Assembly: GCA_002010665.1 (NCBI GenBank)
Contig: MTON01000005.1
Span: forward strand, 106,264 to 170,263
Origin: Candidatus Aminicenantes bacterium JdFR-78
Lineage (GTDB): Bacteria; Acidobacteriota; Aminicenantia; JdFR-78
Length of the DNA: 64,000 nucleotides
Reading direction: 5' to 3'
The notes under the pieces were generated by a model. That model was not told the origin of the DNA and made no database searches. It was given only the letters and a program-made list of their open reading frames with translations. Every line of letters begins with the position of its first letter. The first letter of the stretch is position 1. Shown here piece by piece: positions 44,372-52,956 of this stretch. The translations under genes and the position numbers were made by a program.

Positions 44372-44968
44372 ATGGATATAGTAGCAAGAGTGAAGGGGAT
44401 TATAACTAAGCCAAAAGATGAATGGGTTAAAATAAAAGAAGAACCATCAAATATAACAACCCTATTTACCTCTTATGCAGTAATACTTGCAGCAATTCCT
44501 GCAGTAGCCAGTTTTATTGGAAGGGCATTTATTGGTTATAGTGTTCCTTTTGTTGGGTGGATAAGAATGGGGGTCGGAAGAGCACTCCTCTATGCGATAT
44601 TTTCTTACATATTCAGTCTAATTGGTGTTTACATTATTGGTTTAATCATATATTTTCTTGCTCCTTCCTTTTCATCAAAAAAAGATAATATTCAGGCAAT
44701 GAAATTAGCTGTTTATTCCATGACCCCTGCTTGGGTTGCTGGAGTTCTTTATATAATTCCTTTGCTGGGTTTTCTTGTAATTATTGCCTCTCTCTATGGT
44801 TTGTTCCTTTTATATTTAGGCTTTAGCACTCCTCTTATGGATACACCAAAGGATAAAGTTTTAGTATATTTTATAGTAACAGTCGTAATTTCGATTGTTG
44901 TGCTGGTAATATTGGGAGTTATTTTAGGTTCAATATTTGCAGCAGGTTATGTAGCAAGAACATTTTAA
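44372..44968 (+). CDS. Yip1 family membrane protein
   Basis: 198 residues beginning RVKGIITKPKDEWVKIKEEP, the hallmark N terminus of bacterial Yip1-type proteins, then five hydrophobic segments (about 28-48, 65-90, 120-138, 140-160, 165-190). Bacterial members are uncharacterised. Its 3' end overlaps the convergent pyrF end by 4 bases. Confidence 0.85.
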   Translation: MDIVARVKGIITKPKDEWVKIKEEPSNITTLFTSYAVILAAIPAVASFIGRAFIGYSVPFVGWIRMGVGRALLYAIFSYIFSLIGVYIIGLIIYFLAPSFSSKKDNIQAMKLAVYSMTPAWVAGVLYIIPLLGFLVIIASLYGLFLLYLGFSTPLMDTPKDKVLVYFIVTVVISIVVLVILGVILGSIFAAGYVARTF

Positions 44969-45687
44969 TTTTCTCGAATTTCATCTATAATTTTTAGGAA
45001 GGCTTGTTTTGGATTAGAAGCCTGAATAATTGGTCTTCCAATGACTAGATAATCTGCTCCCTTTTCAATTGCCTCCTTTGGAGTCATAACTCTTTTCTGG
45101 TCATTTTTCTGACTCCATAAAGGCCTGATTCCAGGTGTTACAATCAAAGGTTCCTTTCCGATATTCTTTCTCAAAAGTTCTATTTCAAGAGGTGAACATA
45201 CTATTCCATCAACTCCTGATTCAATTGCAAGTTTAGCTAAATTCAAGACTTCATCCTTAACATTATTTTGAATTCCTATTTCAATTAAATCCTTTTCTTT
45301 TAGGCTTGTTAATATTGTAACCGCTAATATTTTTGGTTTTGGAATGGATAATTTATCTGCCTCCTCATTAGCAACTTCAACTGCTCTTTTAATCATTTCC
45401 TTTCCACCCAGTGCATGAATAGTTAGCATAAACACTTTATGATTAGTCGCTTGTCTTATTCCCTCTGCCACAGTATTTGGAATATCATGAAGTTTTAAGT
45501 CAAGAAAAACTTTTTTATCAAGTTTTTGTATATTTTTTAAAATAGAAACTCCGTATTTAATAAATAATCTGTATCCAATTTTTATAATTTTTGCATGTCT
45601 TAACATTCGAACTAAATTCAAAGCTCTTTCTTTTTCTTCAACATCCATTGCTATTATAATTTTTTCTTCTAAATCTATATTTTTCAT
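44965..45687 (-). CDS. pyrF: Orotidine-5'-phosphate decarboxylase
   Basis: 240 residues. The catalytic tetrad lies in VFLDLKLHDIPNTV; IIAMDV opens the barrel and the phosphate loop VTPGIRP...GADYLVIGRPI closes it. It makes UMP from OMP, last step of the pathway. One base separates it from pyrD upstream; the electron-transfer subunit pyrK precedes. Confidence 0.96.
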   Translation of the reverse strand: MKNIDLEEKIIIAMDVEEKERALNLVRMLRHAKIIKIGYRLFIKYGVSILKNIQKLDKKVFLDLKLHDIPNTVAEGIRQATNHKVFMLTIHALGGKEMIKRAVEVANEEADKLSIPKPKILAVTILTSLKEKDLIEIGIQNNVKDEVLNLAKLAIESGVDGIVCSPLEIELLRKNIGKEPLIVTPGIRPLWSQKNDQKRVMTPKEAIEKGADYLVIGRPIIQASNPKQAFLKIIDEIREN

Positions 45688-45688
45688 T

Positions 45689-46606
45689 CTAATCCCCTAC
45701 CTTTAGAGTACCTATAATGTCCTCAATTTTAGTAATTCCTTTTTTTTCACAAAAATCCTTTATTTCATTTAAAATCCTTAAAGGTGCAAGAGGGTCAATT
45801 AGATTAGCTGTTCCAACCTGAACAGCTTTTGCTCCAACAATAAGGAATTCAAGCGCATCTACTCCTTTAAAAATACCACCTATACCAATTACAGGAACTT
45901 TCACAGTATTTACCACTTGATAAACCATTCTTAAAGCTATTGGTTTTATAGCTGGTCCGGAAAGTCCTCCAAATACATTTCCAAGACGAGGTTTTCTCGT
46001 TTCTATATCCACAGCCATTCCAAGAATTGTATTTATTAAAGAGATGCCGTCTGTTCCAGCTTCTTCAGCACTGATTGCAATTTCAGTGATGTCTGTAACA
46101 TTTGGGGAAAGTTTGGTTATCACTGGTTTTTTTGTGCTCTGTTTTACCAGTTTTACAATATTGTATGTCCATTCTGGGGAAATTGCTGGACATTTCCCAT
46201 CTTTTCTGACATTAGGGCATGAAATATTAAGTTCAAAACAGGATATTCCCTTTTTTGAAGAGAGAAATTCAACAACTCTTGCGTATTCATCGTCTTCTTC
46301 ACCGCATACATTCACAATAATTGGAACACCATAGTCTGTTAATTTTGGGAGAATCTCTTCAGCGAATTTTTTCACTCCAATGCCCTGAAGACCTATTGAA
46401 TTGAGCATGCCACAGGGTGTCTCAAAAATTCTTGGAGGTGGATTTCCTTCTCGTTCATTAAAATAAAGCCCTTTTACTATTATAGCGCCAATTTCTCTTA
46501 AATCCAGAAAAGGAGAGAACTCTAATCCATAACCAAATGTTCCACTTGCAGTTATTATCGGATTTCTTAGTTTTATAAATCCCAGATTAATTGTTAGATC
46601 TACCAT
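45689..46606 (-). CDS. pyrD: Dihydroorotate dehydrogenase, class 1B catalytic subunit
   Basis: 305 residues. FMN TIM-barrel with the catalytic Cys in LNISCPNVRKDG and phosphate loop GIGGIFKGVDALEF. The Cys base and adjacent pyrK identify NAD-linked class 1B rather than quinone-linked class 2. Overlaps pyrK by 7 bases. Confidence 0.95.
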   Translation of the reverse strand: MVDLTINLGFIKLRNPIITASGTFGYGLEFSPFLDLREIGAIIVKGLYFNEREGNPPPRIFETPCGMLNSIGLQGIGVKKFAEEILPKLTDYGVPIIVNVCGEEDDEYARVVEFLSSKKGISCFELNISCPNVRKDGKCPAISPEWTYNIVKLVKQSTKKPVITKLSPNVTDITEIAISAEEAGTDGISLINTILGMAVDIETRKPRLGNVFGGLSGPAIKPIALRMVYQVVNTVKVPVIGIGGIFKGVDALEFLIVGAKAVQVGTANLIDPLAPLRILNEIKDFCEKKGITKIEDIIGTLKVGD

Positions 46607-47379
46607 ATTATTTCCTTTCCAGAAAAGACCGGTCCTTCTGAACAGGCTTTAACCCACTTTTCTTTTTCCCTGCGCAGTTTTACCACACATCCCCAGCAGG
46701 CTCCAATTCCGCATCCAAAAATGGATTCCAATGAATATTCTGCATCCAATTTATTTTTTTCAGCAATTAGAGCAATTTTTTTCATCATTTCATGGGGACC
46801 GCATACAAAAATTTTCTCAATTTTATTTCTCTCTTTTAATTTATGTTCAAATAATTCAGTTATTAGGCCATGCCATCCTAAAGTTCCATCTTCTGTGGAT
46901 GGATAAACCTGTATTTCTTCATCCCAAAATTTTTTTAATAAAGGAAGATCTTTTTCTGTTTTTGCTCCGTATAAGACATAAGGTTTACCACCCGCTTTCT
47001 TGATTTCCTTTGCTAAAAAAAATAATGGAGCAATTCCTCTTCCTCCTCCTATTAGATAGTATTCTTTATTTTGAACAGAGGAAGTAATATTAAAGCCTTT
47101 TCCAAGAGGGCCGATTATATTTAATTTCTCTCCAACCTTTTTTTCAGAAAGGATGGTTGTTCCAATACCGACAATTTGAAAAAAAATTTCAATTTCTCCA
47201 GATGATACATTGTGAATACTGAAGGGGCGTCGAAGAAGAGGATGGAATGAATCATTTACTTTTGCCATTATGAATTGACCGGGCCTGGCCTGCTCTGCAA
47301 TTTTATAAGTTTTAAGAGAAAGAAGAACCCAATCAGACCATATCTTTTTCCCTATTATCTGAGCAGAATCCACAAACAT
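46600..47379 (-). CDS. pyrK: Dihydroorotate dehydrogenase electron-transfer subunit
   Basis: 259 residues from ATG 47379; the track start 47415 is a TTG and adds 12 residues unlike the family. FAD motif RRPFSI, NAD-site VGGGRGIAPLFFLAKE and the [2Fe-2S] cluster FGCGIGACWGCVVKL with a later Cys are present. It passes electrons from PyrD to NAD+. Neither start has a good ribosome-binding site. Confidence 0.93.
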   Translation of the reverse strand: MFVDSAQIIGKKIWSDWVLLSLKTYKIAEQARPGQFIMAKVNDSFHPLLRRPFSIHNVSSGEIEIFFQIVGIGTTILSEKKVGEKLNIIGPLGKGFNITSSVQNKEYYLIGGGRGIAPLFFLAKEIKKAGGKPYVLYGAKTEKDLPLLKKFWDEEIQVYPSTEDGTLGWHGLITELFEHKLKERNKIEKIFVCGPHEMMKKIALIAEKNKLDAEYSLESIFGCGIGACWGCVVKLRREKEKWVKACSEGPVFSGKEIIW

Positions 47380-47474
47380 TACATTTAAAATAACAGAAAA
47401 CCCCCTTTTTGACAATAAAGCTTTAGTTTATTTTAAATAGAGAAAGTCTCAAGATTTCCAAGAATCTGGAAAAA

Positions 47475-48029
47475 TTAGTTTTTCTTTTCTTTCTTTATTC
47501 CTACAGGTTTTGGCTCTTCAAATTCTATTTTTTTACTTACATCCCACTGGCCAAGAAAAACATAACCTGAAGAACCTGTTTGAGCGAAGAGCCTTACCTC
47601 AACCACTTTCCAGTGGGGATTATTAATGAATGATGCCTTTGTTCTTCCTTCAACTCCGTAATTGCTTTTTAACAATATAGGATCGCTTTTTTCTCCCGGC
47701 ATAACGGGTTTATTTCTAATTGCTGCTAAAAAGCAATCTCCTAAATTTTCATAGTCATCCTTGAATCTGAAAATAGCATTGAAATTTATATATCTTAAGG
47801 GCTTTGAAGATAGATTTTTTACTCTAAATTGAATTGCAGGGACAAGAATTAATCTTGGAGGCCATGGTTGATAATATTTTGGCACCCATTTGGTCTCAAC
47901 ATCAGTTATTTCAATCCAGGATTTTAATTCCTCAGGAGAAACTTTCTTAAAAACCCCCAATTTTTGTAAAGCTATACCCACAATTATAGCAATTATTGTT
48001 AAAATCAATATTGGTAAAAATCTTCTCAT
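47475..48029 (-). CDS. Membrane-anchored protein of unknown function
   Basis: 184 residues: one N-terminal membrane segment (about 4-24), then a beta-rich extracytoplasmic part (WPPRLILVPAIQFRVKNLSSKPLRYINFNAIFRF) resembling an immunoglobulin-like or FxLYD-type periplasmic domain. No named family. It lies 95 bases upstream of pyrK on the same strand; a 6-base-pair hairpin (TTTCCA..TGGAAA) follows its stop but lacks a T tract. Confidence 0.75.
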   Translation of the reverse strand: MRRFLPILILTIIAIIVGIALQKLGVFKKVSPEELKSWIEITDVETKWVPKYYQPWPPRLILVPAIQFRVKNLSSKPLRYINFNAIFRFKDDYENLGDCFLAAIRNKPVMPGEKSDPILLKSNYGVEGRTKASFINNPHWKVVEVRLFAQTGSSGYVFLGQWDVSKKIEFEEPKPVGIKKEKKN

Positions 48030-48130
48030 TTCTATCTCCTTCTTCTTTTTTAATAGTATAAATCAAAAAATTAGATTGTTCAAATGATTGGTAAAAATTT
48101 TTTAACAATGGTAAAATAACTGTAACGAAA

Positions 48131-49192
48131 ATGAAAACAGGAATTGCTGATTTACCATTACATTATGGTAAAGCACCTCGCTGGCTTTTTGAGCTTATGA
48201 AAAGCTTAGCTCGTGAAATTACTTCAATTATAATTTATGAGTATGGCGCTGAAGAATTTCTAAGAAAGTTATCAGATCCATTCTGGTTTCAGGCATTTGG
48301 CTGTGTTCTGGGTTTTGATTGGCATTCAAGTGGTCTTACAACCACAGTCTGTGGAGCATTAAAAGAAGGATTAAAAGGGAGGGAAAAGGAGCTGGGTTTG
48401 TTTATAGCTGGTGGGAAAGGAGCTGTTTCACGAAAAACTCCTTTAGAGATTGAGAATTTTGGTTATCTTTTAAAAGTCAATCCAGAGAAACTGATATATG
48501 CAAGCAAAATGGCAGCAAAGATTGACAGTTCAGCCCTTCAGGATGGATATCAACTTTATCATCATTGCTTCATTTTTACAAAAAACGGGTTATGGGCTGT
48601 AATTCAACAAGGAATGAGCGAGGAGTCCCGATATGCTCGTAGATATCACTGGTTAAGTGAGAAAGTTTCTGATTTTGTCTGTGAGCCTCATTTTGCAATA
48701 TGCTGTGACCAAAAAGGAAAGGTTCTAAATATGGTGGCACGGGAAAGCGAAAGAGCTAGGGATTCCATCGTGAAAATAACAAAGGAAAAACCTGATATCA
48801 TTATTAGTGAAATTAGAAATTTAAAGATGCCTTCACGACATTACATAACCCTGGAGGATATTGAAACAAAAAATTTGAATAAGATTTTGATAAAAACCTA
48901 TGAAAATCAGCCAGATAATTTTGAGAATCTTTTAAGTATTAAGGGTATTGGCCCAAAAGCTATAAGAGCTTTAAGTCTACTGTCCGAACTTATTTATAAT
49001 GCTCCTCCAAGCACAAGAGATCCTGCTCGATATAGTTTTGCTCATGGAGGAAAGGATAGACATCCATATCCTGTGGATAGAGAAAATTATGAAAATTCAA
49101 TAAACTTTTTAAAAGAAACTCTAAATTCAGCTAAAATCGGGTATTATGAAAAACTAAGAGCTTTTCGCAGACTTTCAAAGTTATTTGGTTAA
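48131..49192 (+). CDS. DUF763 protein
   Basis: 353 residues. The N terminus MKTGIADLPLHYGKAPRWLFELM and the following GFDWHSSGLTTTVCGALKEGL, FIAGGKGAVSRKTP, and DGYQLYHHCFIF are characteristic of DUF763, plus a helix-hairpin-helix-like LLSIKGIGPKAIRALSLLSELIY near 275-300. Such proteins are found mainly in archaea and a few bacteria and are unstudied; the HhH and conserved His/Asp residues suggest nucleic-acid contact. No clear ribosome-binding site. Confidence 0.85.
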   Translation: MKTGIADLPLHYGKAPRWLFELMKSLAREITSIIIYEYGAEEFLRKLSDPFWFQAFGCVLGFDWHSSGLTTTVCGALKEGLKGREKELGLFIAGGKGAVSRKTPLEIENFGYLLKVNPEKLIYASKMAAKIDSSALQDGYQLYHHCFIFTKNGLWAVIQQGMSEESRYARRYHWLSEKVSDFVCEPHFAICCDQKGKVLNMVARESERARDSIVKITKEKPDIIISEIRNLKMPSRHYITLEDIETKNLNKILIKTYENQPDNFENLLSIKGIGPKAIRALSLLSELIYNAPPSTRDPARYSFAHGGKDRHPYPVDRENYENSINFLKETLNSAKIGYYEKLRAFRRLSKLFG

Positions 49193-50760
49193 AAATTTCC
49201 TGGTAAAAGTAGTTTATTTTTCTCTGAACGGGTCTCTCCTATGCTGGTTACATATATTGCTGGTTGATCCACTACCGGGCATTTATATTCACAAATCCCG
49301 CATCCAATGCATAAATCAAGGTCAACAACCGGAGCTTTGGGTTTTTTAATGGTTCCATCTGATTGCTTCACTTCAATTTGTATAAATTTAATAGCTTTCG
49401 GAGAAGTTGGACAATGCTCTTCACAAACAATACAGTTTATGCCCTGAGCATAAGGAAGGCATCGATTTTTGTCTATAAAGGCTAATCCAATTTTGATTTT
49501 TACTTTCTCTTCAATTTTTAATTCTCTAATTGCTCCAGTGGGGCATACTTGAGAGCAGAGGGAGCAGTAGTATTCACAGTATCCAATTTTTGGAACAAGC
49601 CGTGGAGTCCAGAATCCCTCGATTCCTGCTTCACTCAAACAGGGTTGGAGTGCATTTGTTGGACAAACCTTCATGCATTCTCCACATTTCACACATCTTT
49701 TTAAGAATTCTTTCTCAGGCAAAGCACCAGGAGGACGAATTAATTCTGGAGAAGAACGTTTATTTGATGAACCTATTCTGAAAAAAGGAACAGCAAGGGC
49801 ACCAAGAACTGCAGTAAAAACCCATTTTCTCCTTTCCAGATTAATGGATTTTTCTCTCGGAGAGATTCCAAATTTAAAATCAACGGCTTTAACAGGACAG
49901 ATTCTTCCACACTTAAAGCAGTAAACACACTCTGTTATTTTCCATTCTTCTTCTGGGAAGGGTTGAGCTTGGCCTGAACAGTTAATGGAACATAATCTGC
50001 ATTCAATACACGTTTCCATATTTATTTTTATTTTTACAAAATTCAACCGTGAGATAAACCCCAACAATGCACCCAATGGGCAGATATATTTACACCAAAA
50101 TCTCGAGGTTAAGAGATTCAGAAGAATGATAGTTATAAATATCAGTCCAATAAAAAAGCCCTGATTAAAATTCGAATTGATAATGAATTTGTAACTAAAC
50201 TGTGCAAGGGGGTCAGCTATAAAATCTAATTTCAACTTTGAAAGAATACTTACAGAAATATTGAAAGCGTAATTAATGGCAGGAAAAACACTGACTGTAA
50301 AAGAGCGAACAGTTAAGGATATAGGATCAAAAATTCCTACTAAATTTAGGGAAAAAATCGAACTAACGAGAATGAATATGAGTAAAAGATATTTCCAATT
50401 AATTATTTTAAATTCTTTCTCTGTTTTTCGTAATTTTAATTTTTGAAATATAAAAGAAAAGAATTGATTAATTGCCCCAAGAGGGCAAACCCATCCACAG
50501 AAGACCCTGCCAAGGAAAATAGTTATAAAAATTGTAATTAGGGAGAGCAGAAAAGCAGTAAAAAGAATATGAGAGGATAGGAAGGTTGTAATTGCCAGTA
50601 AAGGGTCAAAATGGAAAAATGTTTCAACAGGACCAATATAATCACCATCCGGGAATTGGGTTTTCAACAAAAGATAGATAAATAATATAAAGAAAAGGAA
50701 CTGAGTAATCTGTCGAAAAGTTTGGATTAGTAAAAATTTCTTAGACCTTTCTCTGTTCAA
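49189..50760 (-). CDS. Polyferredoxin, NapH-NapG-like fusion membrane protein
   Basis: 523 residues. The N-terminal half has about four membrane segments and two CxxxCP motifs (FCGWVCPLG, WCKYICPLG) as in NapH; two ferredoxin clusters (CIECRLCSINC and CVYCFKCGRICP) follow. Then comes a second hydrophobic segment after ERRKWVF resembling a NapG twin-arginine signal, and four more clusters (CVKCGECMKVCP, CEYYCSLCSQVCP, CIVCEEHCP, CIGCGICEYKCP). No NapA/NapC genes are near. It likely moves electrons from quinol to the periplasm. Starts 20 bases inside the DUF362 gene. Confidence 0.87.
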   Translation of the reverse strand: MNRERSKKFLLIQTFRQITQFLFFILFIYLLLKTQFPDGDYIGPVETFFHFDPLLAITTFLSSHILFTAFLLSLITIFITIFLGRVFCGWVCPLGAINQFFSFIFQKLKLRKTEKEFKIINWKYLLLIFILVSSIFSLNLVGIFDPISLTVRSFTVSVFPAINYAFNISVSILSKLKLDFIADPLAQFSYKFIINSNFNQGFFIGLIFITIILLNLLTSRFWCKYICPLGALLGFISRLNFVKIKINMETCIECRLCSINCSGQAQPFPEEEWKITECVYCFKCGRICPVKAVDFKFGISPREKSINLERRKWVFTAVLGALAVPFFRIGSSNKRSSPELIRPPGALPEKEFLKRCVKCGECMKVCPTNALQPCLSEAGIEGFWTPRLVPKIGYCEYYCSLCSQVCPTGAIRELKIEEKVKIKIGLAFIDKNRCLPYAQGINCIVCEEHCPTSPKAIKFIQIEVKQSDGTIKKPKAPVVDLDLCIGCGICEYKCPVVDQPAIYVTSIGETRSEKNKLLLPGNF

Positions 50761-51628
50761 TTCTCAACTTCTCCAGGTTTATTTCTCCAAGGCCTCTTTT
50801 GTATGCTAATTTGAGGTAACCCAATTCCTCTGGTTTTACATCAAAAAATGTTGCTCCATATGAGTCAACAGCAACATAGTCTATCCCTATTACAATTGTT
50901 TTCTGTAATTTCACATCTGAAAGTCTGCCACCTTGAGGACCATTTTTTATAAGTATTCGATAAGCATCTAAAATGGTTAAGCATGGTTTAAAGAAAGCAG
51001 ATAAGTCAGTAATAGCCTGGTCAATTCGTTGATGAAGCTGATTTCTGTTTCCTCCGAGACATCCTATCCAGTTTTTCATTCCCATCGTAAGTCTGGTTAA
51101 GCTATGATGTTTTGCTATTGGCACATTTATTATTTTATCTGCTTCTAAAAAATCTGAATAGACTTCCCATTCCTTAAGCCATTCGCCTTTGAGATTGACT
51201 TTTTTCAAGTGTCTGGGATTAGGGAAATAAACCTTTGCTCCAGCAGATTTTGCAGCTTTAGCAATTCCAGATCGGGTATATGTTCTTCGAGCTTGATTAC
51301 AGGGATTATCAAGGACTTTGACCTGTTTCGCTCCCGCTTTATAACATTCCTCAATTACTGCTTTAACCACATATGGATTTGTATTTGCTGCCTGTTCAGG
51401 TTTCCTGTCCCATCCTATATTAGGTTTAACAACAACAATATCTCCCTTTGAAATAAACCTTCTCATTCCTCCAAAAAGAGATATTGCTTCTTTTGTGATT
51501 TGATATGGGTCATCACCTTTAACTACAACAAGGTCTGGATAATTTTTCTCATTGGAAAATAAAGGAAAATTGAAGGTTAATGCTGTTCCTCCAATTATTG
51601 TTTTTATTAAAAATTCTCTTCTTTTCAT
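50741..51628 (-). CDS. DUF362 protein with twin-arginine-like leader
   Basis: 295 residues. Leader KRREFLIKTIIGGTALTFNF suggests export. Body features VVKPNIGWDRKPEQAANTNPYVVKAVIE, KVLDNPCNQ, NVPIAKHHSLTRLTMGMKNWIGCLGG and GIDYVAVDSYG match DUF362, distinct from the paralogue at 39010. Coupled on both sides: 4 bases overlap with the amidase, 20 with the polyferredoxin. This pairing suggests an iron-sulfur-linked redox function for DUF362. Confidence 0.87.
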   Translation of the reverse strand: MKRREFLIKTIIGGTALTFNFPLFSNEKNYPDLVVVKGDDPYQITKEAISLFGGMRRFISKGDIVVVKPNIGWDRKPEQAANTNPYVVKAVIEECYKAGAKQVKVLDNPCNQARRTYTRSGIAKAAKSAGAKVYFPNPRHLKKVNLKGEWLKEWEVYSDFLEADKIINVPIAKHHSLTRLTMGMKNWIGCLGGNRNQLHQRIDQAITDLSAFFKPCLTILDAYRILIKNGPQGGRLSDVKLQKTIVIGIDYVAVDSYGATFFDVKPEELGYLKLAYKRGLGEINLEKLRIEQRKV

Positions 51629-52824
51629 CTTGAAACCTCATTATTGAGTTTAACATTTTTTCCAAGAGAATTAATATAATCAATTATTCCATCGCATATT
51701 CCTTCTGCAATTCGCTGTCTATATTCATCACTTTTTAATTTTACATTTTCATAAGGATTGCTAAGGAAAGATGTTTCAATAAGAACAGCAGGCATGTCAG
51801 CTCCTATTAAAACCCAAAACGGTCCACCCTTTACTCCTAAGTCTTTTATATTCGGATAAATTGGAGATAAACTTTTTATAATATTTTTTTGTATATTGAA
51901 AGCAAGTTCTCTGGATTCCTCAATTTTACTGTTTTGAATTATTTTTTTTATTATTTCCTCCATTTCACCTATTTTTTTGGTAGATGTTGCATTTTCTCTT
52001 GCAGCAACTTCTACAGCATGCGGATCCTGTGTAAAATTCAGATAGTATGTTTCAATCCCCTTTGCGTTTAAATTTGGACTTGAATTTGCATGAATTGATA
52101 TAAAAAGATCAGCCATTTTTTGATTTGCAATAACTGCTCTGTCTTCAAGAGGGAGGAATGAGTCATCTTTACGCGTGAGTATAACTTCTAAATCTGTGTT
52201 TTCCTCGAGCACCTTTTTAACACGTCTTGCAATATCAAGCACTATTTCTTTTTCCACTATGAGCTTGTCCTTACTAATTGCTCCCGGGTCTTTCCCTCCA
52301 TGTCCAGGGTCAAGAACAATTGTTTTTACTCCTAAACCAAGCTGTCTCACTAAACTGTATCTTCCCCTTGTAGAAGGTTTTGGAGGTTTATAATTTATTG
52401 CTTTTCTTTTCTGTTCACTTTCTCTTTCCTTGGGATATATATCAATTACTATTCGAAAGGGATCTAGCAAATGAAAGATACGATAATCTCTTATTTTACT
52501 AAAATCAAGATCAAGAACTAATCTCACCAAATTATAACTATGTTGAGCAATCCTTATTCTTTTCAAATAGACATTATTTATTTCAAAAGTTTTGTTTTTT
52601 AATGAAGAATCTAATTTTGTCTGGCAGAAATCTATATAAATTCTATCAGGGTTATATAATTTTCCATGATAATATTCTCTCAATGCTTCTATATCTACTA
52701 CTACGCGGGTGAAAAACGGGTGATTGTGATACCGGACATTTAAAACCTTTGCCCTCGGTAATAAAGAGAGATTATATAGAAGAGGTATAAGTATAAGAAA
52801 TAATGTGATTTTTTTTAAATTCAT
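51625..52824 (-). CDS. N-acetylmuramoyl-L-alanine amidase with AMIN domain (AmiC-like)
   Basis: 399 residues from ATG 52824; the track start 52845 is a TTG lying inside the promoter. Signal peptide about 1-22, an AMIN-type beta domain about 30-120 (VDIEALREYYHGKL), then the Amidase_3 zinc domain with LDPGHGGKDPG, VEKEIVLDIA, ISIHANSS and ETSFLSNPYE. It cleaves the stem peptide from muramic acid at the septum. First of the amidase-DUF362-polyferredoxin operon. Confidence 0.92.
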   Translation of the reverse strand: MNLKKITLFLILIPLLYNLSLLPRAKVLNVRYHNHPFFTRVVVDIEALREYYHGKLYNPDRIYIDFCQTKLDSSLKNKTFEINNVYLKRIRIAQHSYNLVRLVLDLDFSKIRDYRIFHLLDPFRIVIDIYPKERESEQKRKAINYKPPKPSTRGRYSLVRQLGLGVKTIVLDPGHGGKDPGAISKDKLIVEKEIVLDIARRVKKVLEENTDLEVILTRKDDSFLPLEDRAVIANQKMADLFISIHANSSPNLNAKGIETYYLNFTQDPHAVEVAARENATSTKKIGEMEEIIKKIIQNSKIEESRELAFNIQKNIIKSLSPIYPNIKDLGVKGGPFWVLIGADMPAVLIETSFLSNPYENVKLKSDEYRQRIAEGICDGIIDYINSLGKNVKLNNEVSR

Positions 52825-52831
52825 CTTTTTT

Positions 52832-52861
52832 ATTTTAAGAAACAAGAAAACATAATGTCAA
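52832..52861 (-). promoter_or_regulatory. Predicted promoter of the amidase operon
   Basis: Minus strand TTGACA (52856-52861), 18-base spacer, TAAAAT (52832-52837). Transcription would start within about one base of ATG 52824. Confidence 0.55.
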
Positions 52862-52910
52862 ATTATTGAAAAAAATCTTCCTATTATTATCTAGTAATTT
52901 GTGTGTTTTC

Positions 52911-52939
52911 TTGACTTTTTAAATTTATAAAATTAATAT
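52911..52939 (+). promoter_or_regulatory. Predicted promoter of leuS
   Basis: TTGACT (52911-52916), 17-base spacer, TAATAT (52934-52939), 18 bases before ATG. Confidence 0.6.
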
Positions 52940-52956
52940 ATCTTCTATATTGAAAA

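Noticed and set aside
47451-47475. Hairpin TTTCCA/TGGAAA after the 184-residue membrane-anchored protein gene
   Set aside because: Short stem and no T tract on the transcript, so not called as a terminator.
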